Shown here: positions 25,406 through 33,677 of the stretch, piece by piece
Layout of the letters: each line of letters begins with the position of its first letter
Numbering within the stretch: the stretch's first letter is position 1
Assembly: GCF_003610995.1 (NCBI RefSeq)
Contig: NZ_CP032543.1
Location: 4,278,001 to 4,342,000, forward strand
Direction of reading: 5' to 3'
DNA: 64,000 nt
DNA from: Streptomyces griseus subsp. griseus
GTDB taxonomy: Bacteria > Actinomycetota > Actinomycetes > Streptomycetales > Streptomycetaceae
The notes under the pieces: generated by a model
Databases searched by the model: none
The model's input: the letters and a program-made list of their open reading frames with translations, nothing else
Told to the model about the DNA's origin: nothing
Program-made: the position numbers and the translations under genes

Positions 25406-26279
25406 TCAGGGCGCTGCGCCACCGTTGCTCTTCAGTAACTGCCCGTTGACCCACTGGCCTTGTGGCGAGCACAGGAAGTCCACCAGGTGCGCGGTGTCCT
25501 GCGGGGTGCCGAGGCGGCCGAGCGGGGTGCCCCGGGTGATGGCTTCACGCAGGTCGTCGTTCATCCAACCGGTGTCCACCGGACCGGGGTTGACGACGTT
25601 GGCGGTCACGCCGAGGTGGGCCAGTTCGTGGGCGGCGGCCAGGGTGATGCGGTCCAGGGCGCCCTTGCTCGCGCCGTAGGGGAGGTTGCCCACGGTGTGG
25701 TCGCTGGTGAGCGCGACGATGCGGCCCGCGCCCGCGCCGGGCTCGCTCTCCGGCCCGCCGCGGAAGCGGAGCCCGTACTCGCGGATCAGCAGCCAACTGG
25801 CGCGCGCGTTCACGGCGAAGTGCCGGTCGAACGCCGCCACGGTGGTGTCCAGCAGCCCCGAGTCCACCGACTCCGCGTGCGAGAGGACGAGCGCGGTGAC
25901 CGGACCGAGGCGCTGCTCCGCCTCGTCGAAGATGCGGACGGGGGCGTCGGGCCCGGTCAGGTCCGCCTCGATCGCCGTCGTACGGGCTCCGGCGTTCTCC
26001 AGCTCCCGCGCGATGGAGGCCGCGGCCCCGTCCTCGGCGCCCCACTCCATGCGCCGGTCGTACGGCGTCCAGTAGGTGAAGGCGACATCCCAGCCGGAGG
26101 CCGCGAGTTGTCGGGCGATGCCCGCGCCGATGCCGATGGAACGGCCGACGCCGGTGATGAGCGCGACGGGCCGGGCGCGGGGCTGCCTCCTCCGACGCCT
26201 GTTCCGGGGCTGCCCGCTCCGGGGTCGGCGCCGGGGCCGCCCGCTCCGGGGCGGTCGAAGGCCGTTCGCTGATCGTCAC
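25406..26279 (-). pseudogene. SDR family oxidoreductase, frameshifted near the N-terminus
   Basis: The GTG at 26279 has a good ribosome binding site (GAAGGA) and starts an Ala/Pro/Glu-rich tail with repeated PERAAP. The SDR domain, PVALITGVGRSIGIGAGIAR (NADP loop) through YGASKGALDRI (catalytic Tyr and Lys) to the stop at 25406, is in another frame that has no ATG, GTG or TTG before 26050. The span is 874 bases, one more than a multiple of three, so a single extra base between about 26185 and 26275 explains it. Either the gene is broken, or this GC-rich stretch is mis-assembled. The catalytic domain is otherwise intact (about 255 residues). Confidence 0.75.
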
Positions 26280-26507
26280 GGGTCGATCCTTCGTGCCCCG
26301 TACGCGTACGTCAACGGCTTTCCCGGCCAGGACCCGGGCGCCTCCTACCCCCGCTGACCTGCGACGACCCATCTTCCTGGTAGGCCGACGCGATCTCTGT
26401 GTTTCCCCCGGACCCGGGGGCGCTCCTAGCGTGGACTACGGAAAGCGCAACGAAAGCAGACCAACGCCGCATAGCGACAGATGCGGCCGGAGAGAGGGAC
26501 CGTCACC

Positions 26508-27266
26508 ATGAGCGAGCAGCAGCTGCTGAACGGCAGGACCGCGGTCGTCGCCGGAGGGGCCAAGAACCTCGGCGGCCTCATCAGCCGGACCCTGGCCGAG
26601 TCCGGGGCCAACGTGGTCGTGCACTACCACGGCGAGAACACCGCCGCCGATGCCGAGAAGACGGCGGAGGCGGTACGCGGCACGGGTGCCCAGGCCCTCG
26701 TCGTACGGGAGGACCTGACCCGGGTCGAAGGCGTACGCAGCCTCTTCGATCAGGCCCTCGACGCCTTCGGCGGGGTGGACGTGGCCGTGAACACCACCGG
26801 CATGGTCCTCCGCAAGCCGATCGGTGAGACGACCGAGGAGGAGTACGACCGCATGTTCGCGATCAACTCCAAGGCGGCGTACTTCTTCCTCCAGGAGGCC
26901 GGCGCCCGGCTCAACGACGGTGGCCGCATCGTCAGCCTGGTGACTTCGCTGCTCGCCGCCTTCACCGACGGGTACGCCACCTACGCCGGCGCCAAGGCCC
27001 CGCTGGAGCACTTCACCCGGGCGGCGGCCAAGGAGTTCGCCCCGCGCGGGATCGCCGTGAACAATGTGGCCCCGGGGCCGATGGACACGCCGTTCTTCTA
27101 CCCGCAGGAGACGCCGGAGCGGGTGGAGTTCCACAAGTCGCAGGCGATGGGCGGCCGGTTGACGGAGATCGAGGACATCGCGCCGCTGGTGAAGTTCCTG
27201 GTCACCGAGGGCGGCTGGATCACCGGCCAGACGATCTTCGCCAACGGCGGCTACACGGTCCGCTGA
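26508..27266 (+). CDS. SDR family oxidoreductase
   Basis: A 252-residue classical short-chain dehydrogenase. TAVVAGGAKNLGGLISRTLA is a variant Rossmann glycine motif, VNTTGMVLRKP matches the NNAG-type strand, and YATYAGAKAPLEHF supplies the catalytic Tyr-x3-Lys. The C-terminus GGWITGQTIFANGGYTV is the usual SDR end. AVRGTGAQALVVREDLT resembles 3-oxoacyl-ACP reductase-like members, but the substrate is unknown. ATG 26508 is preceded by GAGAGGGA. A LysR gene follows after 24 bases on the same strand, so the two are probably co-transcribed. Confidence 0.92.
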   Translation: MSEQQLLNGRTAVVAGGAKNLGGLISRTLAESGANVVVHYHGENTAADAEKTAEAVRGTGAQALVVREDLTRVEGVRSLFDQALDAFGGVDVAVNTTGMVLRKPIGETTEEEYDRMFAINSKAAYFFLQEAGARLNDGGRIVSLVTSLLAAFTDGYATYAGAKAPLEHFTRAAAKEFAPRGIAVNNVAPGPMDTPFFYPQETPERVEFHKSQAMGGRLTEIEDIAPLVKFLVTEGGWITGQTIFANGGYTVR

Positions 27267-27290
27267 CCGTCTTCAGGAGTACGGGAGGGA

Positions 27291-28202
27291 ATGGGCCGCG
27301 TGACTCTGGACCTGCACAAGCTGGAACACCTCGTCGCCGTCGCGGAGGAGGGCGGGTTCACCCGGGCGGCCGAGCGGCTGCACCTCAGCCAGCAGGCGCT
27401 GAGCACCTCGATCCGCACCCTTGAGCGGTACGTCGGTGTCCAGCTCCTGGACCGGGGTCACCAGCACGTCACCCCCACCCCCGCCGGGCAGGCCCTCATC
27501 GATGACGCCCGCGCGCTCCAGGCCCAGGCGCACGCCGCCCTGGAGCGCGCCCGGCGCATCGGCCGGGGGCAGGCCGGGCACCTGAGGATCGGCCACACCC
27601 CGGCGGTCACGGCGGAGGAGGTGGTGGAGTTGCTGACCCGGGCCCGTACGGAGGAGCAGGGCATCCAGGCCCACGTACGCCAGCTCTTCCCCGACGAACT
27701 GCGTGACCAACTCCTCACGGGCGCGTGCGACGTGGGGCTGAGCCGGTCCATGCCCGCCGACACCGGCCTCACCCGCGCCCGGATCGCCGAACACCGCCTC
27801 CGGGTCGCCGTCCCCGCCGGCCACCCGCTCGCCGCGCGCCCCACGGTGGCCTTGGCCGACCTGCGCGGGGAGCCGATCACGGTGTGGGGCGAGTCCGGCT
27901 CCTCCGCGTACACGGACCTCCTGATCGGCCTGTGCCGCCAGGCGGGCGTGGAGCCGGACACCCAGCGCAACCCGGTGCAGGGCACGCCACCCATCACCGC
28001 CGTCACCGCGACGGGCCGCATCGCCTTCGTCACCGCGCCCGCGGGCCCGGCGGCGGGCGGCGCGGCGTACGTCGTGGATCTGGACCCGCCGGTCCACGTA
28101 CCGGTCCACGCGCTGTGGCCCGCGCACACGACGTGTCCGGGGCGGGACCTCTTCCTCGAACGGACCGCGGGGGAGCGGGGAAGCGACTCCCTCACGGAGT
28201 GA
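27291..28202 (+). CDS. LysR family transcriptional regulator
   Basis: A 303-residue regulator. LDLHKLEHLVAVAEEGGFTR, AAERLHLSQQALSTSIRTLE is the winged helix-turn-helix, followed by the linker helix and an effector domain (GHLRIGHTP to about residue 290) of the periplasmic-binding fold. LRVAVPAGHPLAARP is a typical LysR segment. GTG 27300 is an alternative start with a better-spaced GGGAGGG. Its tandem position behind the SDR gene suggests that it controls that enzyme or the nearby frameshifted SDR. Confidence 0.92.
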   Translation: MGRVTLDLHKLEHLVAVAEEGGFTRAAERLHLSQQALSTSIRTLERYVGVQLLDRGHQHVTPTPAGQALIDDARALQAQAHAALERARRIGRGQAGHLRIGHTPAVTAEEVVELLTRARTEEQGIQAHVRQLFPDELRDQLLTGACDVGLSRSMPADTGLTRARIAEHRLRVAVPAGHPLAARPTVALADLRGEPITVWGESGSSAYTDLLIGLCRQAGVEPDTQRNPVQGTPPITAVTATGRIAFVTAPAGPAAGGAAYVVDLDPPVHVPVHALWPAHTTCPGRDLFLERTAGERGSDSLTE

Positions 28203-28377
28203 CAGGGGCGTCCGGGGGAGGGGTGACGAAGGCGCCGGAGTGTCGGGGACGGGTTTTCGGGCGCCTTGGTGCCATAAGTTCGCTTTATGGGTCGAGAGGA
28301 AGAAAGAGGCTATCCGTACCGCCGAATCGCCGGGAAGCTGATGATTTCCAGCCCCTGCGAACGAAATCGATGGTTCT

Positions 28378-29394
28378 GTGAAACGTAGATGCATGGCCCT
28401 GCTGGTGGCGGTCTCGGTGGCCACCCCGGTACTTCTGGGAGGCGCGTCCGCCGTCGCCGACCCGGTGAGCAAGCGGCCTCGTCCCGTCCAGGCGACGGAG
28501 GGGACGACGAGCGATGACCGCCGGAGTGCGCGGAGCGGCGGTCTCGTGACAGGGCTCAGGAGGGTGCCCGCAGAGTTCCTGGCGGGCGGCGCCTGGCGGG
28601 AGTTCGACCTCGTGCTGACGAACATCACGGGGAAGGAGATGTCCGACTTCACGCTGGACTTCCAGGTGATCACCTACCACCCCGACCCGTCCCTTCTTCC
28701 GTCGCACATGTCCGTCCGGGCGATGCTCGACGGCTCGTGGCAGGACATGGAGCTGTGGGACATGGGAGCGCGGGACGTGGACGTGCTGCTCCCCGTCGAA
28801 GGCATGACGCTGCCACCCGGAGAGACCGTCATCCCGATGCGGATGAAGTTCTCCGGGGACGCTCCGTCCGTCCGGTTCTTCCTCGGCCCACGGGCCGACG
28901 AGGACCATGCGGAGAGCTGTGACGAGGACTACTGGGAAGTCTCGGAGATCGTCCGTGGCGCTGGTCCCGGGCCTGACCCGGAGCCATCGGCCGGTCCCGG
29001 CCCCTCCACGGGCCCGTCGTCCGACCCCTCTCCGGTTCCTTCGGCGGATCCCAGCGCTTCCATGGATCCGAGTCATGATCCCTCCGCCGACCCGAGCCGT
29101 GGCCCCTCCGTGGACCCGGGCCGTGAGCCCTCCGTGCATCCGGGCCCGGCCTCGTCACCCGGCTCCGGTCCCGGCCCTGCCACGGCCTCCGCTCATCCCC
29201 TTCCCGCACCGGAGTTCACCCAGCCCGGGACGGGTCCTTCAGGAGCCGCCTCCGATGCGGGCGACCACCTCGCCCGGACGGGAAGCGATACGGCGACCAC
29301 GATGGTCCTCGGTATCGGCGGTGCGCTGATCCTGCTGGGGGCCGTGTTCGCCGTCGTCGGCCGCCGTGCTGCGCGGCGCGGCGGCCGCGCGTGA
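28378..29394 (+). CDS. Cell-wall-anchored surface protein with LAxTG sorting signal
   Basis: A 338-residue secreted protein. A signal peptide (about residues 1-27, LLVAVSVATPVLLGGASAVA) is followed by a globular domain to about residue 180, containing FDLVLTNITGKEMSDFTLDF, which looks like an Ig-like or carbohydrate-binding fold. Then comes a ~100-residue stalk rich in Pro, Ser, Asp and Gly with repeated DPS and GPS. The C-terminus has the LARTG sorting motif, a hydrophobic helix and a basic tail (GRRAARRGG). LAxTG is the target of class E sortases of Streptomyces, so it should be linked to peptidoglycan. No sortase gene is adjacent. Start GTG 28378. Confidence 0.88.
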   Translation: MKRRCMALLVAVSVATPVLLGGASAVADPVSKRPRPVQATEGTTSDDRRSARSGGLVTGLRRVPAEFLAGGAWREFDLVLTNITGKEMSDFTLDFQVITYHPDPSLLPSHMSVRAMLDGSWQDMELWDMGARDVDVLLPVEGMTLPPGETVIPMRMKFSGDAPSVRFFLGPRADEDHAESCDEDYWEVSEIVRGAGPGPDPEPSAGPGPSTGPSSDPSPVPSADPSASMDPSHDPSADPSRGPSVDPGREPSVHPGPASSPGSGPGPATASAHPLPAPEFTQPGTGPSGAASDAGDHLARTGSDTATTMVLGIGGALILLGAVFAVVGRRAARRGGRA

Positions 29395-29502
29395 CTCACC
29401 GGGCCGGATGAGCGCCTGCTACCTCCTGCGCGCCGGACTCCGCATCATCTAGGCGACGGCCGCCCTCCCCGGCTCTGCGACGGAGGGCGACCGCTTCGCC
29501 CG

Positions 29503-29547
29503 CCGGTCGGCCCGCCGCCTCGACATGCGGCGACGGGCCGACCGGCA
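29503..29547 (+). terminator. Strong hairpin between the surface protein and SnoaL-like genes
   Basis: GCCGGTCGGCCCG (29503-29515) is perfectly complementary to 29535-29547, with further pairing of CCGC and GCGG inside. A smaller 8-bp stem (29462-29469 with 29483-29490) precedes it. It could terminate the upstream gene or lie in the leader of the next. Confidence 0.6.
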
Positions 29548-29617
29548 GAGACTCGGTACGGATCGATCACCGAGGCCGGACCCCGTTCCCGGCCTGCCCG
29601 TACCGAGGAGGAACGCC

Positions 29618-29944
29618 ATGACCACATCGATCAGCGACCCGGTGGTCGAGAGGTTCGTCGCCGCCGTCAACGCGGGCGACGAGAGCGCCTTCAAAGCCGT
29701 CCTGACCGACGACGCCACGATGTCCGACGACGGCAGCGAACGGGATCTGGCCGCCTGGACGGAGAAGGAGATCTTCTCTCCGAAGGCGAACGGCCGGATG
29801 GACGTCGTGCAGGCCTCGGACGACGGCCGCACCCTGGTCGTCGACTACACGAACGACACCTGGGGCACGATGCGGACGCGCTGGTCCTTCACGGTCACCG
29901 GCGACCGCGTCAGCCGCTTCGAGACGGGCCAGGCACCCGCCTGA
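29618..29944 (+). CDS. SnoaL/NTF2-like small protein
   Basis: A 108-residue protein with the cone-shaped NTF2/SnoaL-like fold: an N-terminal helix (DPVVERFVAAVNAGDESAFK), AVLTDDATMSDDGSE, and paired strands ending RTRWSFTVTGDRVSRFETGQ. Members range from isomerases and cyclases to non-enzymatic domains; no catalytic residues can be assigned. ATG 29618 follows GAGGAGG at 29605-29611. It stands alone. Confidence 0.88.
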   Translation: MTTSISDPVVERFVAAVNAGDESAFKAVLTDDATMSDDGSERDLAAWTEKEIFSPKANGRMDVVQASDDGRTLVVDYTNDTWGTMRTRWSFTVTGDRVSRFETGQAPA

Positions 29945-30022
29945 GGCCCCGCTCCTCCAGGATGCTTCGTGAGCCCGTTCCTTGGGGGCGCTTCTTGAGC
30001 GACCGGCCCTGAGGGGCCCGCC

Positions 30023-30296
30023 TCACTTGTCCCGCAGCCACGGCCGCAGGACCGTACCGACCAGGCCTCCGCCGTCGGCGGTCATCACGGCGGCCGGGCC
30101 GAGCAGGCCGACGAGGGCGGCGATGTCCGCGCTCTCCCACGCCTCCTCGACCCGCCGTACGTCTTCGGCCTGCCCGGATCCCGGCGGCCGGTCCGGTGCC
30201 GGGGCGCCGCGCGCCCGCCGCCGGGCGGAGGCCGCGAGCTGCTTGCAGGCGGCGGAGGCCCGGCCGAGGACGACGGCGACCTCGGCGAAGGCGTAG
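30023..30296 (-). pseudogene. Fragment of a SigJ-type ECF sigma factor
   Basis: A minus-strand frame without its own start reads YAFAEVAVVLGRASAACKQL, matching region 4 helix-turn-helix of SigJ-like sigma factors (FAEVA..LG.S.AACRQ). It continues through basic residues and a linker, then VEEAWESADIAALVGLLGP and VMTADGGG, the beginning of the SnoaL-like C-terminal domain, and stops early with LRPWLRDK. The regions before region 4 and most of the SnoaL domain are missing. It is a truncated remnant. Confidence 0.65.
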
Positions 30297-30539
30297 TGGG
30301 TGCTGCACAGCGTCGGAGCGCGCGTGATGTACGGGGCGTCGATGCTGTCCGTGCTCGCTGCGGTGCCGGCCTGGAAGCCGGGCGGTGGATCGCCGAGACC
30401 CCTCTGGTACGCGACCGGCTTCCTGGCCCTCGGATCAGCTCAGGGGGCGGCCGGTATCGCGCACCTGCCGTCGGCCCATCTCCCCCTCGGCGACCCGCAG
30501 GAACCCGGCCTCTCCGGGACCCGCCAGGAGGCTCGGTCG

Positions 30540-30750
30540 GCGGCCGGCCCAGGCACCAGTACGCACGGTCCGCCGTCGAGGTGGGCGAGCGGCTCCTCCG
30601 AGGGCTCCTCCCCCTGACGGCGGGCCCGAAGTCCCGTCGTACGGCCTCGACCGAGGTCTCATGGTTCCACCTCCGGGCCACGTGCGGCCGCTCCAGCCAC
30701 GAGATCAGCAACGGGAAGTCGTCCTCGGTGAGCCGACGCCAGGTGATCAT
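30540..30750 (-). pseudogene. GNAT acetyltransferase remnant (frameshifted)
   Basis: ATG 30750 overlaps the Nudix stop (ATGA), as in an operon. It reads MITWRRLTEDDFPLLISWLE and PHVARRWNHETSVEAVRRDF, the start of an AAC(6-prime)-like GNAT acetyltransferase. Near 30625 the expected continuation EEPSEEPLAHLDGGPC is in another frame, consistent with one lost base in the GGGGGAGGAG run. The acetyl-CoA-binding core is absent. The gene is broken. Confidence 0.65.
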
Positions 30751-31226
30751 CGGGGGCCCTCCAGCAGGGCGCGCGTCTCGTCGCTGACGGCCGGGAGATC
30801 GTCCGGGTCGGCCCAGGCGGATCCGTCGTGCTCGCTGAGGATGATTGCTCCGGGGGCTCCGGGGGCTCCGGCGGCTCCGGGGGCTCCGGCGGTGACGCTG
30901 ACCGCGAAAGTGAACTGCCGGGTGCTGCGGCCACTTCGGGAGGTGTAGTCGAAGCTTCCTGCGTGCCCGGTGACCTGGGTGACAGCGAGCCCGGTCTCCT
31001 CCATGACCTCCCGGCGCAGGGCGACTTCGAGCCGTTCGCCGGCGTCGACCCCGCCACTCGGCAGCTCCCACAGCCCTCCGAGGAAGTCGTCGGCCCGCCG
31101 CCTGAGCAGGAGCACCCGGCCGTCCTCGTCGGTGATCAGCGCGCCGACGACGTACTTCTCGATCCCGTCCCGCCGGGCGTTGGCGAGGAGGCCCTCGGTG
31201 ACCGAGTCGGGGAGGAGGAAGGTCAC
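30747..31226 (-). CDS. Nudix hydrolase
   Basis: A 159-residue hydrolase of nucleoside diphosphates linked to another moiety. The Nudix box is complete: GGVDAGERLEVALRREVMEE followed by TGL, fitting G-x5-E-x7-RE-U-x-EE-x-G-U. Upstream, GALITDEDGRVLLLRRRADD and LGGLWELPSG are typical first strands. The inserted AGAPGAAGAPGAPGAI stretch is a low-complexity expansion of an Ala-Pro-Gly repeat (30849-30893). It is the only intact gene between three remnants and overlaps the acetyltransferase remnant by 4 bases. Confidence 0.9.
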   Translation of the reverse strand: MTFLLPDSVTEGLLANARRDGIEKYVVGALITDEDGRVLLLRRRADDFLGGLWELPSGGVDAGERLEVALRREVMEETGLAVTQVTGHAGSFDYTSRSGRSTRQFTFAVSVTAGAPGAAGAPGAPGAIILSEHDGSAWADPDDLPAVSDETRALLEGPR

Positions 31227-31295
31227 TTCGGCGGCTCCTTCTGGCAGCGGCTCCGGCTACGGCTTCTGCGAACGGCCGGGGGCAGGGCTCCCCCG

Positions 31296-31668
31296 TCACC
31301 GAGCGACGGCGCGGACCAGGAGCGTACCGATGTGTCCGGGGTGCGGGGCGTCCAGCACTTCCGCGTGGGTCGTGGCGAACCCGGCCCGGGTCAGCAGCCG
31401 CTGCCACACGGCCGGGTGGTAGCTGTGGCGGTACGTGAACATCGCCTTGCCCGCGAAACCGCCCTTGTACCTGCCCTGCGGCCTGTACGCACCGGGGATG
31501 GCCGGAGGCCGCGAGAGGGTGAACACCCCTCCGGGAGAGAGCCGTTGGCGTACGAGAGGGAAGAGGCGGCTGGATCGGTGAACCAGGCGGCTCCGAAGAC
31601 CGAGTGGACGGCGTCGTACGTCTCCCCGAGGTCATGAAGGAGTGACCCGCGTGGGTCGGTGTCCTCAA
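31296..31668 (-). pseudogene. C-terminal half of a SAM-dependent methyltransferase (frameshifted)
   Basis: LHDLGETYDAVHSVFGAAWF followed by TDP is in one frame, and RLFPLVRQRLSPGGVFTLSR onwards to the stop is in another. One base is missing near 31575, between GATCC and AGCCGC. The second part is a good methyltransferase C-terminus (FTYRHSYHPAVWQRLLTRAG). The N-terminal SAM-binding motif is missing; coding sequence ends abruptly near 31668. Confidence 0.65.
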
Positions 31669-31818
31669 GGCTTCGGCAGATCCTGAGTCATCAGGTTGCG
31701 GTACCGTAATCGTGTCATCACGCGCCGTGTGCGCATGTGTGCGGGGTTACCGGCATGCATGCGCGTATGGAGCGGCCCCCGGCGGTGTTCGAGCACCGGC
31801 CCGGGGACCTTCACCACC

Positions 31819-31827
31819 AGTGGATAA
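31819..31827 (-). promoter_or_regulatory. DnaA-box-like nonamer
   Basis: On the minus strand TTATCCACT matches 8 of 9 bases of the E. coli consensus TTATCCACA. It lies 22 bases before a replication-initiator-like gene. A single box is weak evidence; Streptomyces boxes are usually TTGTCCACA. Confidence 0.3.
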
Positions 31828-31848
31828 ACAGAGAAAGGTCCACCCGCG

Positions 31849-32949
31849 ATGCTGTCGCATGTTATCCCGCCCCCTCGGGGCTACACGAAGGTCCCCAACG
31901 GCCTTGTACGACAGTCGCGTCTGGGCAGCGACGCGAAGATTCTGGTCATCTACGTGCAGGGGCTACCCGAAGGCGATCGTGACAAGGCCCTCAGTGAGCA
32001 CGCCCGTGCCCTTCACATCACCGGGCGGCGGTACCAGAAGGCCAAGTCCGAGCTGGTGGCGAGCGGTTACCTCCATGAGAAGCGGGAGTCCGTCGCCGGT
32101 GGGCGGTGGCGGACCGTGCAGGTCTTCTCCAACTCCCCGCTGACGGAGGACCAGGCCGCGCGAGTGCGGGCCGGAATCCCGGCCGACGGGTACGAGCTGC
32201 TGGGCACGGCCTCCGCTCCGGGTGCGCACATTCCGACGGTCGGTGTTCCGAGTCCTCGGGTGGCCGGTGGTCTATTACCCGCAGGCGAAGAACTGGGGAA
32301 TAACGCATCCCACCCACCCACCGAAGCGAGTCCGGGCGAGGACGTGGACGAGGCTGAGAGTGAGGGTGGGGGTGAGCCGGAAGGGGCCGACGGGGCTGAG
32401 GGGGCCTCCTGGGGGCCTCGCGAGGAGCTTCCTGGTGGGTCCTCCGACGGGCCTGAAGTGGCCGCCGCCGAGCGCGTACTGCTCTCCCTCCGCCACGAGC
32501 AGCGCCAACTCCATCTCGGCGTGCGTGAGGCCCGTACCCTCGCCGGGCTCGCCGCCGAGTGGCTACGGCGCGGCGTCACCGCTGCGGATCTGCGCCGGGT
32601 CCTGTGCAGCGGGCTGCCGTCGGAGGGGGTGCGGACGGCGGTGGGGTTCCTGGCGCACCGGCTCCGCGAGAAGCTGCCCGCCGCCCCCGAGAGCGGGCCT
32701 GCGTCGGAGCCGCCCCCGCCGCCACCGGCCCTGATCGCCTGCGCCGGGCCGGGCGAGGAGCACCTGTTCCGGCCTCATGTTCCGTGGGCCACGACCTGTG
32801 GGCCCTGTTACCGGGAGGAGCAACGCGCCTTCTGGGCCGATGCGCAGGCCCGGGCCGAGGCAGTGCCCGAACCTCCGCCGTGGCGGGAGCGGTTTGCGGC
32901 CGTTGCGGTGGACGGAGCCGCCGCGGACGCGGAGGGGGGTGGCTTGTGA
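31849..32949 (+). CDS. Winged-helix DNA-binding protein, replication-initiator-like
   Basis: A 366-residue protein. The first ~110 residues hold a helix-turn-helix of the kind in plasmid/phage replication initiators and DnaD-like proteins: GYTKVPNGLVRQSRLGSDAK, then HITGRRYQKAKSELVASGYL and a wing (RWRTVQVFSNSPL). A long acidic disordered linker follows (residues ~115-200), then a helical domain (AERVLLSLRHEQRQLHLGVR) and a Pro-rich tail ending with HLFRPHVPW and CGPCYREE, a possible metal site. Such genes recur in Streptomyces chromosomes, often near mobile remnants. The ATG has GAGAAAGG upstream. Function is not established. Confidence 0.75.
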   Translation: MLSHVIPPPRGYTKVPNGLVRQSRLGSDAKILVIYVQGLPEGDRDKALSEHARALHITGRRYQKAKSELVASGYLHEKRESVAGGRWRTVQVFSNSPLTEDQAARVRAGIPADGYELLGTASAPGAHIPTVGVPSPRVAGGLLPAGEELGNNASHPPTEASPGEDVDEAESEGGGEPEGADGAEGASWGPREELPGGSSDGPEVAAAERVLLSLRHEQRQLHLGVREARTLAGLAAEWLRRGVTAADLRRVLCSGLPSEGVRTAVGFLAHRLREKLPAAPESGPASEPPPPPPALIACAGPGEEHLFRPHVPWATTCGPCYREEQRAFWADAQARAEAVPEPPPWRERFAAVAVDGAAADAEGGGL

Positions 32950-33050
32950 GGCGTGTTGCTGGAGGGGTCGGTCGTGGCTGCTGTGGTGGGCTGTCCGTAA
33001 CCTCCGTGCGTGCGCTGGTGGTTATGCCGTTCCACCTGGAGGACTGAGAC

Positions 33051-33374
33051 GTGCCCGACCGGCCCGAGATCGTGTGTATCTGTGGTTCCACCCGGTTCGC
33101 GGAGGAGATGCTCGCGGCCAACCGGGAGCTGACCTTCGCCGGCGTCATCGTCGTCGCACCCGGCGTCTTCGCCCACTCCGGGGACCGCGAAACAGGCGAG
33201 AGGATCACCGGCGAGCAGAAGGCCGCTCTGGACGCGCTCCACCTGCGGAAGATCGACCTGGCCGACCGGGTTCTGGTGGTCAACCCCGGCGGGTACATCG
33301 GTGAGTCCACGAGGCGGGAGATCACGTACGCCCGCGGCGCCGGCAAACCCGTCTCCTTCACCGATCCCGTCTGA
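33051..33374 (+). CDS. Small nucleoside 2-deoxyribosyltransferase-like protein
   Basis: A 107-residue protein. IVCICGSTRFAEEMLAANRE is the nucleotide-binding start, VIVVAPGVFAHSGDRETGER follows, and LADRVLVVNPGGYIGESTRR is the conserved motif with the putative catalytic Glu/Ser region of the nucleoside 2-deoxyribosyltransferase/DUF4406 group. Relatives in phages act on nucleotides, but many have no proven activity. GTG 33051 follows a GGAGG at about 33040. It lies 101 bases after the replication-initiator-like gene and may travel with it. Confidence 0.78.
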   Translation: MPDRPEIVCICGSTRFAEEMLAANRELTFAGVIVVAPGVFAHSGDRETGERITGEQKAALDALHLRKIDLADRVLVVNPGGYIGESTRREITYARGAGKPVSFTDPV

Positions 33375-33677
33375 CCGGTCGGTGCTTCGCGGTGCGCCAA
33401 GTCTCTTCGGCGGCGCTCGGATCAGTCGGTACTCCGCGCCTTGGCCTCCAGCGTGCGAAAGGTGTCGGCGAACTTGGATCGCGTGGGCGGTGCCGGGGAG
33501 GGAGTGGGCCACGCGGCGTGGGTGGGGGCCGTTGTCAGAGGTGGCTGGCAGCATCGGTGTCGGCAGCGCTTCTACGGCCGGTCGCGGCCGGGCCGTTCCG
33601 GCGTTGTGTGGTGCGCGCGATGAGTTTTCCCGGTTCGGCACGTCTTCGTACCGTCGTCGACAACGTAGGAGGAACAC
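33375..33677. other. Intergenic region, possible gene-end remnant
   Basis: No intact gene. On the minus strand a short protein-like end, SKFADTFRTLEAKARSTD with a stop near 33422, might be the tail of a lost gene. The last 20 bases carry the ribosome binding site (TAGGAGGA) of the next gene. Confidence 0.35.
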
